Source: Arcuatula senhousia | Taxonomy: Eukaryota > Mollusca > Bivalvia > Mytilida > Mytilidae | Direction of reading: 5' to 3' | DNA: 64,000 nucleotides | Assembly (NCBI GenBank): GCA_963971305.1 | Contig: OZ020307.1 | Coordinates: 64,601,702-64,665,701, forward strand | In this document: positions 60,634 to 64,000 of the stretch, piece by piece | Position numbering within the stretch: position 1 is the first letter of the stretch | How the letters are laid out: every line of letters begins with the position of its first letter | Program-made: the position numbers and the translations under genes | The notes under the pieces: generated by a model | Told to the model about the DNA's origin: nothing | What the model saw: the letters and a program-made list of their open reading frames with translations, nothing else | Databases searched by the model: none

Positions 60634-63600
60634 GATGTACAAGTATTACTAAAAACAAACAAGATTCATTTGATCACTTTAAAGTGTTATATTCTTCCAT
60701 TTGCACGAATTTCTTTTGGTACTTATGTTAAACACTATAGAGTTTTGATTGTTAATATCAACGATATCGAAATACAATTTTCTGTCTTGAACTAAGTAAC
60801 ATTCCTACGAAGAAATTTCCAAGCATGCACACAACAACGTTAAAGAACACTTACAGATAACATGGCCGTGTGATGGTCATTTTCACGTTTTTCTTAATCA
60901 ATGAAAGTAATTTCAAACGACAGAAAAAATAGCGATTTAATTACTATGAAGTAAAAAATCACAATCTTATGAATATGAAAAATGAAATCACACCATTATT
61001 CCATTAACTCTGTCGCTTTAACCCTTAGTTAATATTGTATGGGTAAAAAGCTTTGCATGGTTTCATACTTTGAGTAGCATTTGTATTTACATTTTTAGTT
61101 TTAAGTTTTTTATGGACTTTTATTATCGTTCTAATATAAGAGATAATTTTTTCAAGTGTCACTGCAATACATTTCGCACGATTTGAAACGCACACGAACA
61201 TCAAGCATAGCTTTCTCCACTCATGGTGAGAGAACATGTGATATATCTTGCAAAACTATTCATGGCTTCATATTTCTATATTCTTTAGACCAGAAGCCAA
61301 TGCGGCTTTGGAAATTCTCCAATATTCCATGTTATGATTAGGCCATTTGTAATACTAAAATGACGTAGGATTTAACTGGTGACCATTGGTTAAAGAATTT
61401 GCAACATTCGTTCACACTTTGGAAATCTTAATTAACGGACAATTCTGAGAATGCCCCTTTAGAGGTGTAAATAGACCTTTTAACACCCTTCATCTGTTAA
61501 AATTAACAACCAATTAAAACGGGTTAGTTTTTGGTAAATATGCAGTCATGACGATAATGATTTTTTAGAATTTAAGGTTCATGTAAACGTTTACCTCAAA
61601 ATGACTTAATTTAAGAGTGATTATTCAGTTTGTGTACAGCAAAGACTGCATATAGAATTCAAAAATAGGACCACGATATATCAATTCTTATTAGATTTTG
61701 ATAATATTTTAATAATCAATTTTATTTTCTATACGTTCTGTCTTTTTTATTCGTTTTTTTTAGCAAAGTCGATTTTAGGCTAATATCACTGACACACTTG
61801 CAACTGCACTTCTACGATGTACAAGTACTACCCAAAAAAAACAAGATTAATTTGATCATTTTAAAGTGCTTTTTTAAAATGTCCATTTCAACGACTTTTT
61901 TCTAGTACTTATATCAAGCTCTGCCTTTTAACGCTTAAGAGGTTTGATTGTTGATATCAACGATATCGAAATAAATTTTCTGTGTTGAACCAACTACATT
62001 CCCACGGGGAATTCCAAGCATGCACACAACAACGTTAAATAACACTTACAGATAACATGGCCGTGTGATGGTCATTTTCACGTTGTTCTTAATCAAAAAA
62101 AAGGAATTTCAAACGACAGAAAAAATACCGAATTTATTACTATGAAGTAAAAATCTCAATCTTATGAATATGAAAAATGAAATCACACCATTATCCCATT
62201 AACTCTGTCGCTTTAACCCTTTATTATTATTGTATGGGTTAAAAGCTTTACATTGTTTCATACTTTCAGTAGCATTTGTATTTACATTTTTAGTTTTAAG
62301 TTATTTTGCACTTTTATTATCGTTCTAATATAATAAGAGATAATTGTTGCAAGTGTCACCGCAATACATTTCGCACACGAACATCAAGCATAGCTTTCTC
62401 CACTCATGGCGAGATACCAAGAGATATATCTGGCAAAACTATTCATGGCTTCATATTTCTATATTCTTTATACCAGAAGCCAAGGCGGCATTGAAAATTT
62501 TCCAGTATTCCATGTTATGATTTGGCCATTTGTAATGCTAAATGACGTAAATTTTCACTTGTGACCATTGGTCAAAGAATTTGCATCATTCGTTCACACT
62601 TTGGAAATTTTAATTAACGGACAATTCTGAGAATGCCCCTTAAGAAGTGTAAATAGACCTTTTAACACCCTTCATCTGTTAAAATTAACAAACAATAAAA
62701 ACGGGTTAGTTTTTGGTAAATATGCAGTCATGACGATAATGATTTTTTAGAATTTAAGGTTCATGTAAACGTTTACCTCAAAATGACTTAATTCAAGAAG
62801 CAGAGGTACCAATGGGGTATCCGAAAGTCAAAAGTCCAAAAGGGCAGAGACAAAATCAGTAAACACTAACAAGAACGGGACAAAAACAGACTACATGTAA
62901 AACATGGAAACACAAAATAACTGAATATCAATCAACAACGCGAACTCAAGTCGAAACAAGAGTGAACTCAGGTACTCCGGAAGAGTGAGCAGTTCCTGCT
63001 TGTTATAGCACACCCGTCGCGTTGCCAATAGTCAATTCAGCGTGTCAAATCCGGTAAAGGAAGCAAAACAAAACCCTATGACAAACCAACATTTTCACTC
63101 ATCTGAGAGATCGAAATCCCATATTTGTCTAAAAGTGCATGATGTCTTCCGTAAAATTTCTTGAATGAAGACAGCAACCGAGGAACAACATAACCCTGTG
63201 TGAGCAATTTTTGCGTCAGACGTGTCGCCGTGCTAAGGAAATCGATGTTAGTCCCGCACGCTCTGAAGTAACGAATCAATTGAGATACGTAAACTCCATA
63301 AGCTGGAGCGGACGGAATGTTGCTACACAAGAAGGGAAAGTTGACGATTGGAAAGTTGAAGTCATCACGTTTAAGATCGATTATTCAGTATGTGTACATC
63401 AAAGACTGCATATAGAGTTCAAAAATAGGACCACGATATATCAATTCTTTTTGAATTTTGATAACATTTTTATGTTTAATTTTATTGTTTATACGTTCTG
63501 CCTTTTTTATTCGTTTTTTAGCAAAGTCGATTTTAGGCTAATATCACTGACACACTTGCAACTGCACTACTACGATGTACAAGTACTACCAAAAAACAAA

Positions 63601-64000
63601 CAAGATTAATTTGATCATTTTAAAGTGCTATTTTTAATGTCCATTACCACGACTTCTTTTTTGTACTTATATTAAGCTATGCCTCTTTACGCTTTAGAGT
63701 TTTCATATAATAAATATCCTGTGTTGAACCAACTACATTCCCACGGGGAATTCCAAATATGCACACAACAACGTTAAAAAACACTTACATATAACATGGC
63801 GATGTGATGGTGATTTCAACGTTGTTTTTAATCAACGTAAGTAATTTCAAACGACAGAAAAAATAGCGATTTAAGTACTATGAAGTAAAAAATTTCAATC
63901 TTATGAATATGAAAAATGAAATCACACCATTATCCCATTAACTCTGTCGCTTTAATCCTTAATTATTATTGTATGGGAAAAAATCTGTACATGGTTTCAT
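60634..64000. repeat. 1182-bp tandem array, at least 2.4 units
   Basis: The anchor GATGTACAAG occurs at 60634, 61816 and 63574. The first spacing is 1182 bp; the second is 1758 bp, which becomes 1182 after removing the 576-bp PLE at 62795-63370. Shared words include AACATGGCCGTGTGATGGTC, CAGTCATGACGATAATGATT and AGGACCACGATATATCAATT. The array runs out of the window. No ORF is conserved through all units. Confidence 0.88.
62795..63370 (-). mobile_element. PLE 3'-end insertion in the tandem array
   Basis: 3' terminus AAGAAGCAGAGGTACC, tail, and the last 90 or so residues of the RT on the minus strand (LCSNIPSAPAYGVYVSQLIR, KLLTQGYVVPRLLSSFKKFY, HHALLDKYGISISQM). It is 5'-truncated upstream of LCSNIP. 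Neighbouring sequence TTCAAG on the left and TTTAAG on the right may be a 6-bp target duplication with one mismatch; unit 1 has TTTAAG once at the matching place (61610). Confidence 0.88.

Noticed and set aside
61156..62494. Similar short ORFs in successive units of the 1182-bp array
   Set aside because: The frame is not kept at full length between units and is absent from the rest of the array; similarity follows the DNA repeat.

Overview
This is AT-rich, intron-bearing animal DNA, almost certainly from a bivalve mollusc and probably a mytilid mussel. The inference rests on gene structure (small phase-1 exons with GT/AG splice sites), on the dense mix of Penelope-like, LINE, SINE, MITE and TIR elements, and on tandem-repeat transposons and a dispersed 'tacaggcatttcaaa' repeat that I associate with mussel genomes. 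I see no bacterial operon, CRISPR array, complete structural RNA gene or housekeeping gene.

The only host gene I can support is a small tandemly duplicated family on the minus strand. Each gene has three coding exons: exon 1 encodes a signal peptide, exon 2 a 102-residue basic coiled-coil module, and exon 3 a second shorter coiled-coil module ending at the stop. Copy A (27853 to 23219) is fully open and predicts a 194-residue secreted protein. Copies B (47537 to 42234) and C (about 56145 to 51287) have intact exons 2 and 3 but damaged exons 1. By hand count, nearly every difference between the three copies in exons 2 and 3 is synonymous, so the proteins have been under purifying selection. 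A fourth, older copy in the first 18 kb is a wreck, with a stop-containing exon 3 relic at 3230-3425 and exon 1 relics near 14985 and 17600.

Layout: 1-2637, a LINE RT fragment split by a 5'-truncated Penelope-like element (PLE). 3230-18000, the decayed gene unit with an internal 1.5-kb duplication, two SINEs with clear target duplications, a tRNA-derived SINE and several PLE pieces. 18.2-20.1 kb, PLE tails, one split by a 560-bp repeat. 21.1-39.7 kb, unit A, swollen by a 149-bp MITE, a no-TSD TIR element inserted between AAA and TTT, a 3983-bp TIR element with TTA target duplication, and a nearly identical 382-bp dimer. 39.7-49.1 kb, unit B, with its own 121-bp TA MITE, a tandem-repeat element and a PLE tail. 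49.1-58.3 kb, unit C. 58.3-59.2 kb, the start of a further unit. 60.6-64 kb, a 1182-bp tandem array whose second unit carries a 576-bp PLE insertion.

Because units A, B, C and the decayed unit are paralogous, several mobile elements can be seen with both filled and empty sites inside this one window. Three sequence-unrelated families share one architecture (terminal inverted repeats, about five or three units of 157-170 bp, a microsatellite, then a hairpin), which looks like Helentron/HINE-type organisation.
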